From assembly GCF_031180965.1 (NCBI RefSeq), contig NZ_JAPSLH010000010.1:1-64000 (forward strand): a stretch of 64,000 nt of DNA, in the 5' to 3' direction. The notes under the pieces were generated by a model. That model did not search any database. It was not told where the DNA came from and was given only the letters and a program-made list of their open reading frames with translations. The stretch is from Chelativorans sp. (GTDB taxonomy: Bacteria > Pseudomonadota > Alphaproteobacteria > Rhizobiales > Rhizobiaceae). Both the position numbers and the translations under genes were made by a program. This document shows positions 40,103 to 51,310 of the stretch, one piece after another. Every line of letters starts with the position of its first letter. Positions within the stretch are counted from its first letter, which is position 1.

Positions 40103-41287
40103 ATGGTGTTCAAGCTATCGACCCGGAGAGAGCCTGCAGCCGCGCCGCAAAGCGCGACGGCGCCGCGCGTCGAGGTGGAGGACAATGGCGGCGCGCTGAC
40201 CTGCTACCTCGAGGGCGACTGGACCACCAGGACCGTGGCCCTGGTTGACGCTCCCATGCGCGATCTCCTCGGGCACACCGCTGAACGTATGACCATCGAT
40301 CTTAGCCAGGTGCGGCAGCTCGACACGGCCGGAGCGTGGCTGGTGGCGCGCCTCGTCAGCGGCCAGAAGCGCCGCGGAACCGACGTCGAGGTGACCGGAA
40401 GGTCGGAAGCCGCCACCATCCTGCTCGCCGCCGTCGAGCCCATGGCCGAGGAGGGCGAGGTCCAGCCCCCACGGCGCAAGGGAAACTGGATCGCGAGCGT
40501 GCTGGCCGCCCTTGGCCGCGTGGTCTACGACATCCGCGACGACCTGCTCTACGGCCTGCACATACTCGGCGCCACGATCAGCGGCGCGCAGATGAAGCTC
40601 GGCCGCGGCTACTCGATAAACCCGGCGGCAATCGCGACCCAGATCGACCGGATGGGCGTGGGATCCATTCCCATCATCGTGCTGATGTCGGCCTTGGTCG
40701 GAGCCATCATCGCGCAGCAGGGCGCGTTCCAGCTGCGCTATTTCGGCGCCGAGCTCTATGTGGTCGACCTGGTCGGCATCCTGATCCTGCGCGAGCTCGG
40801 CGTGCTGATGACCGCGATCATGATCGCCGGCCGTTCGGGCAGCGCCATCACGGCCGAGATCGGCTCGATGAAGATGCGCGAGGAGGTGGACGCGCTCACC
40901 GTGATCGGCCTCAATCCGGTGGGCGTGCTGGTGTTCCCGCGGCTTGTCGCGCTCGTGATCGCCGTGCCCTGCCTGACGATCATCGCCAATTTCGCGGCGC
41001 TGGGCGGCGCGATGATGGTCGCCTGGCTTTATTCGGACATCTCGCCCTCGGCCTTCATCGTCCGGCTGCATGGTGCGATCGACCTCACCAGTATTTTCGC
41101 GGGGCTCATCAAGGCGCCGTTCATGGCCCTCATCGTCGGCATCATCGCGTCGGTAGAGGGCATGAAAGTGGGCGGCAGCGCCGAATCGCTCGGCATGCAT
41201 GTCACCTCCTCGGTGGTGAAAGCGATCTTCATCGTCATCCTCATCGACGGTCTTTTCGCCATGTTCTACGCAGCAATAGATTTCTGA
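40103..41287 (+). CDS. mlaE: MlaE family lipid ABC permease with N-terminal STAS domain
   Basis: A 394-residue fusion. Residues about 15-115 are a STAS (MlaB-like) domain with MTIDLSQVRQLDTAGAWLV, and the rest is the MlaE permease with five hydrophobic segments, the EIGSMKMREEVDAL coupling motif and ELGVLMTAIMIAGRSG. In E. coli the STAS protein is separate (MlaB). It is the inner-membrane core of a phospholipid transport system. The next gene overlaps by 1 bp. The ATG at 40103 has AAGG 9 nt upstream; the ATG at 40094 directly abuts it and is unlikely. Confidence 0.92.
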   Translation: MVFKLSTRREPAAAPQSATAPRVEVEDNGGALTCYLEGDWTTRTVALVDAPMRDLLGHTAERMTIDLSQVRQLDTAGAWLVARLVSGQKRRGTDVEVTGRSEAATILLAAVEPMAEEGEVQPPRRKGNWIASVLAALGRVVYDIRDDLLYGLHILGATISGAQMKLGRGYSINPAAIATQIDRMGVGSIPIIVLMSALVGAIIAQQGAFQLRYFGAELYVVDLVGILILRELGVLMTAIMIAGRSGSAITAEIGSMKMREEVDALTVIGLNPVGVLVFPRLVALVIAVPCLTIIANFAALGGAMMVAWLYSDISPSAFIVRLHGAIDLTSIFAGLIKAPFMALIVGIIASVEGMKVGGSAESLGMHVTSSVVKAIFIVILIDGLFAMFYAAIDF

Positions 41288-42108
41288 TGACGACGGCCGG
41301 CGGAAACGGGGAGGGAATGGCAGTGGCTTCCGGGGGCGCCTCTCGCAATGGGGCGGAGGTCATCCTGGAGGCGCGCGATATCACTGTCCGCTTCGGTCCC
41401 ACGACGGTGCTCCAGAATCTGTCGCTCGAGGTCTATCGCGGGGAAATCCTCGGCTTTGTCGGCGCGTCGGGAGCGGGGAAGTCCGTGCTGCTGAGGACGA
41501 TCCTCGGCCTCGCCCCGAAACAGTCCGGCACGATCCGTATCTACGGCGAGGACCTTGCCGAACTGGGCGAGCGCGAGCGTATGGTGGTCGACATGCGGCA
41601 GGGTGTTCTTTTCCAGCACGGGGCGCTGTTCTCCGGCCTGACTGTGGCCGAAAACATCCAGGTCCCCATGCGCGAATATCTCGACCTGCCGAAAAAGCTG
41701 ATGGACGAACTGGCACTCTTGAAGCTCGAACTGGTCGGCCTGGCGCGCGACGCCGCCACCAAGTATCCGTCCGAGCTTTCCGGCGGCATGATCAAGCGGG
41801 CGGCGCTCGCCCGCGCGCTTGCGCTCGACCCGGACATCGTCTTCCTCGACGAGCCCACCTCCGGCCTTGACCCCATCGGCGCAGCCGAATTTGACGAGCT
41901 CGTCGCAAAAATGCGCGATACGATGGGTCTGACGGTCTATATGGTGACACATGATCTCGACAGTCTGCTGACCGTCTGCGATCGCATCGCGGTTCTGGGC
42001 GATAAAAGGGTGCTCGTGGAAGGCACCGTGGAGGACATGATGCGCAGCGAGGAGCCCTGGGTGAAATCCTATTTCCGCGGAAAGCGGGCGCGCCAGGTCG
42101 TGCGCTGA
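41287..42108 (+). CDS. mlaF: MlaF-type ABC transporter ATPase
   Basis: A 273-residue ATPase energising the MlaE permease. Walker A is GASGAGKS, the signature ELSGGMIKRAALARAL is the MlaF form (SGGM in place of SGGQ), Walker B IVFLDEPTSGLDP and the switch His MVTHDLDSL are intact. The first 25 or so residues are flexible; an inner ATG at 41317 behind GGGAGG is an alternative start. It is the second gene of the four-gene lipid transport operon. Confidence 0.93.
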   Translation: MTTAGGNGEGMAVASGGASRNGAEVILEARDITVRFGPTTVLQNLSLEVYRGEILGFVGASGAGKSVLLRTILGLAPKQSGTIRIYGEDLAELGERERMVVDMRQGVLFQHGALFSGLTVAENIQVPMREYLDLPKKLMDELALLKLELVGLARDAATKYPSELSGGMIKRAALARALALDPDIVFLDEPTSGLDPIGAAEFDELVAKMRDTMGLTVYMVTHDLDSLLTVCDRIAVLGDKRVLVEGTVEDMMRSEEPWVKSYFRGKRARQVVR

Positions 42109-42125
42109 AATAAGAAAAGAAGAAG

Positions 42126-43502
42126 ATGGAAACCAAGGCAAACTACGTCGTCGTCGGCATCTTCACGATCCTCGCCATCCTGGCCGCATTCGGCTTCGTC
42201 TACTGGACGGCGGGCGTGGGGGAGCAGGGCAATATGGTGCCGATCCGGTTCCGCATCCCCGGCTCGGCGGCCGGGCTTACCACCGGCAGCGCGGTGCTGT
42301 TCAACGGCGTGCGCGTCGGCACCGTTGACCGGGTCTATCTCGACCAGGACAACCCGGCCGGCGCCATTGCCGAAGCGCGGCTGGAGCGCACCACGCCGGT
42401 GACCCAGTCCACCAAGGCGGATGTCGGCCTCGCCAGCCTGACCACCGGACAGGCCAATATCGAGCTCGCAGGCGGCAACCCGCAGGAGCCGAACCTGCTC
42501 GCCCTTGCGCAGCAGGAGGGGCGAATACCAGAGATAACCGCCAATCCGTCGGCAGTGACGAACCTGCTGCAGTCCGCCGAAAGCATCATGTCGCGTGCCG
42601 ATTCCGTGATGGATCAGCTGGAGGGCTTCGCCACCGATGTGCGCGGTCCGCTGACCGAAACCGTGCGGAATATCGAGACCTTCTCGGCCGCGCTTGCGCG
42701 CAATTCGGAGGGGATCGATTCCTTCCTGGCCAATATCAGCGAGCTTTCAGATACCATTTCCAGCGTATCGGGCCGGCTTGATTCGACCCTGGCAGCCGCG
42801 GAGGAGCTGATCACAGCCGTCGACCGCCAGAAGATCGAGAACATTGTGGAGAATATCGATACGTTCACCGCGCGCGTGAGCGCCGCTACCGGCCAGCTGG
42901 ATACGATCGTGGCCGGTGTCGACGAAGCGGTGAGTTCGATCAACAGTTTCTCGGACCAGGCGAGCAACACCTTGAGGAAGGTCGATGCATTGATGGCGGA
43001 TGTCGATCCGACGGCGATCGGGAGCGCCATCCGCAATTTCGAGGAGGCGAGCACTGCCATCAACCAGGCTTCCGCCGATATCGCCCGCGTGGGCGACACG
43101 GTGGGAGACCGGACCGAGGACATCGACCAATTCATCACCGATGCGCAGGAGCTAGCCAGCCGCCTCAATGCCGCTTCCGTCCGAGTGGACGGCGTCCTCG
43201 CGAAGCTCGACGGCATGCTTGGCTCCGGGGAGGGGCAGAGCCTCTTCGCCGACGCTAGCAAGACGCTCGCCTCTTTCCGGCAGGTGGCCGACACGCTCAA
43301 TGCGAGGCTGGGGCCGATCACCGAGGGCCTGGCGCGCTTCTCCGGCCAGGGCCTGCGCGACGTCGAGGCACTGGTGACCGACGCGCGGCGCGCGGTGACG
43401 CGGATCGAGAGCTCCATCAGCGATCTGGAACGCAACCCGCAGCGGATCATTACAGGTGGCGACGGGGCCGTCCGCCGCTATGACGGCCGGGCCCGCCGTT
43501 GA
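42126..43502 (+). CDS. mlaD: MlaD family (MCE domain) lipid-binding protein
   Basis: A 458-residue protein with one N-terminal transmembrane anchor (residues about 7-27) and an MCE domain (about 38-120: VPIRFRIPGSAAGLTTGSAV and FNGVRVGTV). A long periplasmic helical region rich in Ser, Asp and Thr follows, probably forming the lipid tunnel with hexameric assembly. It starts 18 bp after mlaF. It is far longer than E. coli MlaD (about 180), as usual in alphaproteobacteria. Confidence 0.92.
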   Translation: METKANYVVVGIFTILAILAAFGFVYWTAGVGEQGNMVPIRFRIPGSAAGLTTGSAVLFNGVRVGTVDRVYLDQDNPAGAIAEARLERTTPVTQSTKADVGLASLTTGQANIELAGGNPQEPNLLALAQQEGRIPEITANPSAVTNLLQSAESIMSRADSVMDQLEGFATDVRGPLTETVRNIETFSAALARNSEGIDSFLANISELSDTISSVSGRLDSTLAAAEELITAVDRQKIENIVENIDTFTARVSAATGQLDTIVAGVDEAVSSINSFSDQASNTLRKVDALMADVDPTAIGSAIRNFEEASTAINQASADIARVGDTVGDRTEDIDQFITDAQELASRLNAASVRVDGVLAKLDGMLGSGEGQSLFADASKTLASFRQVADTLNARLGPITEGLARFSGQGLRDVEALVTDARRAVTRIESSISDLERNPQRIITGGDGAVRRYDGRARR

Positions 43503-43562
43503 CAAGCCGGAAAAGCGTCCGCAAAGGTCTGCGGGGCGAATCCGGCGTTTGGGAGCAATGGG

Positions 43563-44162
43563 TTGGGTTTTAGAGGCGCTCAATGCGGGCTGGTGGTCCT
43601 CGGCTTGGTGCTCGGCGGCTGCGCCGCCATTCCCGGATTCGGTCCGGCTCCGGTCGACGTTTATGATCTGAGCGCGCCGGCGCTCGCCACCTCGGGGCCC
43701 AGCCTTTCCCGCAGACAGATCCTCGTGCCGGAGCCCACGGCCCTGAAAGTGCTGGACGGAGAGGATGTCGCCGTCCGGACGTCAAGCGGCGCCATCCAGC
43801 TTCTCGAAGGGGTGCGCTGGTCCGACCGGCTGCCGCGGCTCGTGCAGGCCGGCCTTATCGAGGCCTACCAACGCACGGGGCGGCTGGGCGGCGTGGGCAG
43901 GCCCGGCGAGGGCCTTGCCATTGACTATCAGGTGATCGTCGATATCCGCGCCTTCGAGGTACGGGTGGGCAGCAACCAGGCCTATGTGGAGCTTTTCGTG
44001 CGGGTGCTTGATGACCGCACCGGCCTGGTGCGCGCCTCGCGCGACTTCGCGGCCGTCGCGCCACTGGCGGGCAGCGGCGACGAGACCTTCCTGGCCGCTC
44101 TCGATCAGGCCTTCCAATCCGCCGTGGCCGAGATCGTGACCTGGTCCGTCTCCGTCATGTGA
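43563..44162 (+). CDS. ABC-type transport auxiliary lipoprotein (PqiC-like)
   Basis: A 199-residue lipoprotein with signal peptide and lipobox VLGGC (lipidated Cys at about residue 20). The ABC_trans_aux pattern is present: YDLSAP near the N-terminus, WSDRLPRLVQAGLIEAYQ and the late FLAALDQAFQ. It probably connects the MlaD tunnel to the outer membrane. The TTG start follows GGGAG; an ATG 5 bp earlier is in another frame. It is last in the operon. Confidence 0.88.
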   Translation: MGFRGAQCGLVVLGLVLGGCAAIPGFGPAPVDVYDLSAPALATSGPSLSRRQILVPEPTALKVLDGEDVAVRTSSGAIQLLEGVRWSDRLPRLVQAGLIEAYQRTGRLGGVGRPGEGLAIDYQVIVDIRAFEVRVGSNQAYVELFVRVLDDRTGLVRASRDFAAVAPLAGSGDETFLAALDQAFQSAVAEIVTWSVSVM

Positions 44163-44202
44163 ACGGCTTCTCCGCCGAGCAGTCTGCTGCAGAGAAAGAA
44201 AA

Positions 44203-44228
44203 AAGGCCCCGGGAAAACCCGGAGCCTT
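44203..44228 (-). terminator. intrinsic terminator of glnB-glnA
   Basis: The stem AAGGC-C-CCGGG / CCCGG-A-GCCTT (one mismatch) with an AAAA loop is followed on the minus strand by TTTTTTC. It lies between the convergent glnA and lipoprotein genes, and the T-run is only on the glnA side. Confidence 0.85.
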
Positions 44229-44246
44229 CTCGTCATGCTGCTGTTA

Positions 44247-45656
44247 CTACGCCGAATAGTACATGTCGAACTCGACCGGGTGCGGCGTCATCTCGAAGCG
44301 CAGCACTTCGGCCATCTTGAGCTCGATATAGGCATCGATCTGGTCGTCGTCGAACACGCCGCCGGCCTTCAGGAAGCCCCGGTCCTTGTCGAGGCTCATC
44401 AGCGCCTCGCGCAGGCTCCCGCATACGGTCGGCACCTTCTTCAGCTCCTTCGGCGGCAGGTCGTAAAGATCCTTGTCCATGGCCTGGCCGGGATGGATCT
44501 TGTTCTTGATGCCATCGATACCGGCCATGAGCAGGGCCGCGAAGGCGAGATAGGGGTTCGCCAGCGGATCGGGGAAGCGGACCTCGACGCGCTTCGACTT
44601 CGGCGAGGTGCCGAATGGAATGCGGCAGGACGCCGAGCGGTTGCGCGCGGAGTATGCCAGCAGCACCGGCGCCTCGAAGCCCGGCACCAGACGCTTGTAG
44701 GAGTTCGTGGTGGGGTTGGTGAAGGCGTTGACCGCCTTGGCGTGCTTGATGACACCGCCGATATAATAGAGGCAGGTCTCGGACAGGCCCGCATATTCGT
44801 TGCCGGCGAAGGTGGGCTTGCCTTCCTTCCAGATCGACTGGTGCACGTGCATGCCCGAGCCGTTATCGCCATAGATGGGCTTGGGCATGAAGGTGGCCGT
44901 CTTGCCATAGGCATTGGCGACCTGGTGCACGACATACTTGTAGATCTGCATCTTGTCGGCGTTGCGCACGAGCGTGTCGAACTTCAAGCCGAGTTCATGC
45001 TGGGCGGCAGCCACCTCGTGGTGGTGCTTTTCCACCGTCACGCCCATCTCGGTCAGCACCGAGAGCATCTCGGAACGCATGTCTTGCAGCGAATCGATCG
45101 GCGGCACCGGGAAGTAGCCGCCCTTGACGCGCGGGCGGTGGCCGAGATTGCCCGTCTCGTAGTCGGTGTCGTCGTTGGAGGGCAGCTCGCTGGAATCGAG
45201 CTTGAAGCCGGTGTTGTAGGGATCGGCCTTGTACTTCACGTCGTCGAAGACGAAGAATTCGGCTTCAGGTCCCACATAGACGGTGTCGCCGATGCCCTCG
45301 GCGCGCAGATAGGCTTCCGCCTTCTTGGCGATGCCGCGCGGATCGCGGTTATAAGCCTCGCCCGAGACCGGGTCGAGGATGTCGCAGAGGATCACCAGGG
45401 TGGACTGCGCGAAGAATGGATCGATATGCGCCGTTTCCGGCTCCGGCATCAGGACCATGTCCGACTCGTTGATGGCCTTCCAGCCGGCGATCGAGGAGCC
45501 GTCGAACATCACGCCGTCGGCGAACATGTCCTCGTTCACCTCGCCGATGTCCATGGTCACGTGCTGGAGCTTGCCCTTCGGGTCCGTAAACCGCAGATCG
45601 ACGAACTTGATGTCCTTGTCCTTGATCTGCTGCAAAATGTCCTGTGCTGTCGTCAT
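44247..45656 (-). CDS. glnA: glutamine synthetase type I
   Basis: A 469-residue GSI, making glutamine from glutamate, ammonia and ATP. Motifs: [13 protein letters not shown] near the N-terminus, GSGMHVHQS (metal and ATP site), and the adenylylation Tyr in [10 protein letters not shown] about 70 residues from the end. The length matches GlnA. It lies 57 bp downstream of glnB, in the rhizobial glnBA order. It is expected to be controlled by adenylylation and by nitrogen-dependent transcription from upstream of glnB. Confidence 0.98.
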   Translation of the reverse strand: MTTAQDILQQIKDKDIKFVDLRFTDPKGKLQHVTMDIGEVNEDMFADGVMFDGSSIAGWKAINESDMVLMPEPETAHIDPFFAQSTLVILCDILDPVSGEAYNRDPRGIAKKAEAYLRAEGIGDTVYVGPEAEFFVFDDVKYKADPYNTGFKLDSSELPSNDDTDYETGNLGHRPRVKGGYFPVPPIDSLQDMRSEMLSVLTEMGVTVEKHHHEVAAAQHELGLKFDTLVRNADKMQIYKYVVHQVANAYGKTATFMPKPIYGDNGSGMHVHQSIWKEGKPTFAGNEYAGLSETCLYYIGGVIKHAKAVNAFTNPTTNSYKRLVPGFEAPVLLAYSARNRSASCRIPFGTSPKSKRVEVRFPDPLANPYLAFAALLMAGIDGIKNKIHPGQAMDKDLYDLPPKELKKVPTVCGSLREALMSLDKDRGFLKAGGVFDDDQIDAYIELKMAEVLRFEMTPHPVEFDMYYSA

Positions 45657-45713
45657 GTCTCTTCAACCCCTGTAAATGACAGTTCTTCCACAATCGGAAT
45701 TGGTGTTTTTTGA

Positions 45714-47833
<2,120 letters not shown>

Positions 47834-47839
<6 letters not shown>

Positions 47840-47909
47840 GCGCGCAGGGATTCGAACCCTGGACCTACTGATTAAAAGTCAGTTGCTCTACCGGCTGAGC
47901 TACGCGCTC
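47834..47909 (-). tRNA. tRNA-Lys (anticodon TTT)
   Basis: A complete 76-nt cloverleaf on the minus strand. Acceptor GAGCGCG pairs with CGCGCTC, discriminator A, encoded CCA, and the anticodon loop CTTTTAA has TTT. Its last 6 nt overlap the 3' end of the convergent nnr gene. Confidence 0.96.
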
Positions 47910-48086
47910 GCACGAGGCAAAATGCCGCCTGCGAATTGCGGCGGAACATAGTGGGGCGGCACCACCGGGTCAACCGCAAATGCCGGGTGCGGCAGGGCGG
48001 GCGGGGCGATGCGGCGCTTTGCCCACGCGATGGTGATTGGAGCTTTCGCCGCCACGCCTTTATATCCGAGCGCAAAGAGGCATCGA

Positions 48087-48824
48087 ATGGCGATCGATAT
48101 CGGCTATACCAGCGCGCTTGCGGCGGGGGCGCTTTCGTTCCTGTCGCCCTGCGTGCTGCCGCTCGTGCCGCCCTATCTCTGCTACATGGCCGGTGTGTCG
48201 GTGGAGGATTTCCGGCGGCCCGAGGGTGCGGCCAGCGCCAGGCTCCCGCTCCTGCAGGCGGTGCTCGCCTTCGTGCTCGGCTTCTCAACGGTCTTTGTCG
48301 CGCTCGGCGCCGGAGCCTCGACCATCGGCGGGCTGCTGCGCGCCTGGCAGCAGGAACTGGCCATCATGGCCGGGCTCATCATTATCCTGATGGGGCTCAA
48401 TTTCCTGGGCCTCGTGCGCATCCCGCTCTTTTCGCGCGAGGCGCGCATCCAGGCGGGCGGCCGGCCGGCGAGCATCGGCGCGGCCTATCTGATGGGCCTT
48501 GCCTTCGCCTTCGGCTGGACGCCATGCATCGGCCCGGTCCTGGGGCCGATCCTGACGCTGGCCGGCGGGCGCGAGACCGTCGGTGAGGGCGCGCTGATGC
48601 TCGCGGTCTATTCGGCCGGGCTCGGCATTCCCTTCCTTATCGCCGCGCTCTTTTCCGACGCCTTCATGCGCTTCCTGCAGCGCTTCCGCATGCATCTGGG
48701 CCGCGTGGAGAAGGCGATCGGCGGCTTGCTGGTCGTCGCAGGCCTCCTGTTCCTGACCGGCGGGATGCAGAACATGGCCTTCTGGCTGCTCGAAACCTTC
48801 CCCGTTCTCGGGCGGCTCGGCTGA
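48087..48824 (+). CDS. ccdA: cytochrome c biogenesis protein CcdA
   Basis: A 245-residue, six-helix membrane protein carrying reducing electrons from cytoplasmic thioredoxin to the periplasm for cytochrome c maturation. The two reactive cysteines are in SPCVLPLVPPYLCYMAG and FGWTPCIGPVLGP. The start MAIDIGYTSA follows AAAGAGG; an ATG 26 codons upstream is an alternative. It is a single gene ahead of glmU (71-bp gap). Confidence 0.93.
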   Translation: MAIDIGYTSALAAGALSFLSPCVLPLVPPYLCYMAGVSVEDFRRPEGAASARLPLLQAVLAFVLGFSTVFVALGAGASTIGGLLRAWQQELAIMAGLIIILMGLNFLGLVRIPLFSREARIQAGGRPASIGAAYLMGLAFAFGWTPCIGPVLGPILTLAGGRETVGEGALMLAVYSAGLGIPFLIAALFSDAFMRFLQRFRMHLGRVEKAIGGLLVVAGLLFLTGGMQNMAFWLLETFPVLGRLG

Positions 48825-48895
48825 GCCGGTATTTTGCGCTCGCCGCGCGCAGTGCTACAGATCGGCCGATTCCGCAGCAATAACGGACTTTCTCC

Positions 48896-50254
48896 ATGAC
48901 CAACCGCACCTGCCTCGCCATCATCCTCGCCGCGGGCGAAGGCACCCGCATGAAGAGCGGGCTGCCAAAAGTGCTGCACAAGATCGGCGGGCTCGAAATG
49001 GTCGGCCATGTGATCGCCGCCGCCAAGGCGGCCGGCGCCGACGCGCTGGCGCTTGTCGTCGGCAATGGGGCCGATCAGGTGCGCGAAGCGGTGACGAGCG
49101 GAGCGGCCGGCGAGGTCGAGATATTCGTGCAGGAGCAGCGGCTCGGCACTGCCCATGCGGCGCTGGCGGCGCGGGAGGCTATCGCGCGCTGCTATGACGA
49201 CGTGCTGGTCGTGTTCGGGGATCATCCGCTTCTCGAGCCCGAAGTGCTCACGGACGCGCGGGCAAAGCTGGCGGAGGGTGCTGCTGTCGCAGTTATGGGC
49301 TTCCGCCCGCCGGATCCGTCGGGCTACGGCCGTCTGATTGAGAAAGACGGCCGGCTGGTCGCAATACGCGAGGAGAAGGACTGCTCGCCGGAAGAGAAGA
49401 AAATCACATTCTGCAACAGCGGCGTGATGGCCGTCGCCGGCGCCCATGCGTGCGCGCTTCTGGACGCCGTGGGCAATGACAACGCTAAGGGCGAGTTTTA
49501 TCTGACGGACATCGTCGGCATCGCCAACCACAGGGGACTCCTGGTTCTCGCCAGCGAGGCCGGGCTCGAAAGCGCCCTCGGCATCAACCACCGCGCCGAG
49601 CTCGCCGAAGCCGAGGCAATCTGGCAAAGGCGCAAGCGGCGCGAACTGATGCTATCCGGCGTCACCATGATTGCGCCGGAAACCGTCTTCCTCTCCCACG
49701 ACACGGAAATCGGCCCGGAGACGGTCATCGAGCCCAATGTCTGGTTCGGTCCCGGCGTGCGGATCGGCGCCGGCGCACGCATCCACGCCTTTTCGCATAT
49801 CGAAGGCGCGGTGGTGGAAAGCGGGGCGGCGGTCGGCCCATTCGCCAGGCTGCGCCCTGGTGCGGCGATCATGGAGAAGGCCAAGATCGGCAATTTCTGC
49901 GAGATCAAGAACACGCGCGTCGAGCCGGGCGCCAAGGTGCCGCATCTGTCCTATATCGGCGATGCCACGGTTGGTGCGGGCGCCAATATCGGTGCCGGGA
50001 CCATCACCTGCAACTATGACGGCTTCGGCAAGCACCGCACGGAGATCGGCGCCGGCGCCTTCATCGGCACCAACTCGGCGCTGGTGGCGCCGATTGCGAT
50101 CGGCGCCGGGGCCTATGTGGCCTCGGGCAGCGTGCTTACCGAGGACGTGCCGGCCGACTCGCTCGCCTTCGGCCGCGCGCGCCAGACGACCTATGAGGGC
50201 CGCGGAAAGATCCTGCGCGACAAACTGGCTGCGGCGAAGAGTGCGAAAGGCTAG
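48896..50254 (+). CDS. glmU: bifunctional GlcNAc-1-P uridyltransferase/GlcN-1-P acetyltransferase
   Basis: A 452-residue enzyme making UDP-GlcNAc for peptidoglycan and lipid A. The N-terminal uridyltransferase has [20 protein letters not shown]. The C-terminal left-handed beta-helix (about 240-430) contains [20 protein letters not shown] and the acetyltransferase motif [17 protein letters not shown]. The length is standard. Its stop codon lies in a hairpin shared with the convergent gene. Confidence 0.97.
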   Translation: MTNRTCLAIILAAGEGTRMKSGLPKVLHKIGGLEMVGHVIAAAKAAGADALALVVGNGADQVREAVTSGAAGEVEIFVQEQRLGTAHAALAAREAIARCYDDVLVVFGDHPLLEPEVLTDARAKLAEGAAVAVMGFRPPDPSGYGRLIEKDGRLVAIREEKDCSPEEKKITFCNSGVMAVAGAHACALLDAVGNDNAKGEFYLTDIVGIANHRGLLVLASEAGLESALGINHRAELAEAEAIWQRRKRRELMLSGVTMIAPETVFLSHDTEIGPETVIEPNVWFGPGVRIGAGARIHAFSHIEGAVVESGAAVGPFARLRPGAAIMEKAKIGNFCEIKNTRVEPGAKVPHLSYIGDATVGAGANIGAGTITCNYDGFGKHRTEIGAGAFIGTNSALVAPIAIGAGAYVASGSVLTEDVPADSLAFGRARQTTYEGRGKILRDKLAAAKSAKG

Positions 50255-50268
50255 GCGCTCGCCTAGCC
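50249..50268. terminator. bidirectional stem-loop over two stop codons
   Basis: A perfect 8-bp stem GGCTAGGC / GCCTAGCC with a GCTC loop contains the stop codon of glmU in one arm and that of the convergent FliO-like gene in the other. The plus side is followed by CTTCCTGTTTTC, so it may terminate glmU. Confidence 0.6.
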
Positions 50269-51129
50269 CTTCCTGTTTTCGTCCTCTACGAGGTCGTCGA
50301 GCAGGCGGCTCATTTCCTCTTCGATGGAAGGCTCGTGCCGCTGTGGGGCCGGTGCGGCCGCAGCGGGCCGGGGGGCCTCGGCGGCCGGCCGAATCTCGTC
50401 GAGCGAGGGGGGTTCGATGTGGTCGCGCGGCGGGGCAACGTCCTGCCGCTGCGGCTCGGTCGGCCAGGCATCCGACGGCGCGGCGACCACGCGCGGCGCC
50501 TCTTGGCGCATCGAGGGAGCCTCCGGCGCCGGCCGCGGTCTTGCCTCCACAGGGGGAGCGGCGGGGGGCGGAGGTGGCGGCGCAATCGGCGCGTCGCGCT
50601 GGGGCGCTCTGTCCTGGATCGGCCGCTCCGGCCGCTCCGGCGGCGCCGGCCGGTCAACGCGTGGGGCAAGGAAGGGCTCGGCGCGCGGGGCAGGCGCGGC
50701 ATGCGGCGCCGGACGCGGGCGCGGCGCGGCGCTTTCCGCCGGGCGTGGCGGGACCGGAGAGGTCGCGGGAGGAGGCGGCGGAGGGGCGGCCGGCTCCCGC
50801 CGCTGCATCGGTGCTGGCGCGGCCTGCTGTTGCTGCTGCCTGATCTGCTGCTCGATGACGATGTCGGTCGGCCCGCCGATCAGGATGAGGTGTTCGACCT
50901 CATCCCGGCGCACCAGTACCAGTCGGCGCTTCTCGTCCACGGCCGCCGCATCCACAACCGCCAGGCGCGGCCCGCGGTGACGGCCATCACTCAAGAACGT
51001 GCCGGAACGGGAATTGCGGATGACGCGCAGCAGGGCGAAGATGATCGCCAGCACGAGGAGGGCGGCCACGATCCAGATCAGCGCCGTGACAAAGCCGCCG
51101 CCTCCCAAATTGCCAAGCCATTCGCTCAT
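50263..51129 (-). CDS. FliO-like membrane protein with proline-rich tail
   Basis: A 288-residue protein: one transmembrane segment (about 13-38), a small FliO-type domain (about 55-95: RRLVLVRRDEVEHLILIGGP), then about 160 residues of disordered Pro/Ala/Arg repeats, and a C-terminal acidic helix (EEEMSRLLDDLVEDE). FliO proteins help insert the flagellar export gate, but no flagellar gene is nearby, so the role here is unclear. It diverges from cckA with a 181-bp gap. Confidence 0.8.
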   Translation of the reverse strand: MSEWLGNLGGGGFVTALIWIVAALLVLAIIFALLRVIRNSRSGTFLSDGRHRGPRLAVVDAAAVDEKRRLVLVRRDEVEHLILIGGPTDIVIEQQIRQQQQQAAPAPMQRREPAAPPPPPPATSPVPPRPAESAAPRPRPAPHAAPAPRAEPFLAPRVDRPAPPERPERPIQDRAPQRDAPIAPPPPPPAAPPVEARPRPAPEAPSMRQEAPRVVAAPSDAWPTEPQRQDVAPPRDHIEPPSLDEIRPAAEAPRPAAAAPAPQRHEPSIEEEMSRLLDDLVEDENRKG

Positions 51130-51310
51130 CGACTTCTCCAGGCTACATCTTCTTCTTCAAAGACTTAACACTAAGCGCTGAGGCGTAGTGCGGCAAGCGG
51201 GAATCCCGGTCGGCCATTCCGGCGGGCCGCCTGCGCGATCTTGCGCCGCCGTGCCGCCTTGATATATGCGATTGAAGGCGTGGGGCCGTGCAGTCGGCGC
51301 GAGGGGACGA

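Noticed and set aside
40336-41286. Upstream extension of the MlaF ATPase over mlaE
   Set aside because: The frame overlaps all of mlaE; the ATG at 41287 gives a normal MlaF length.
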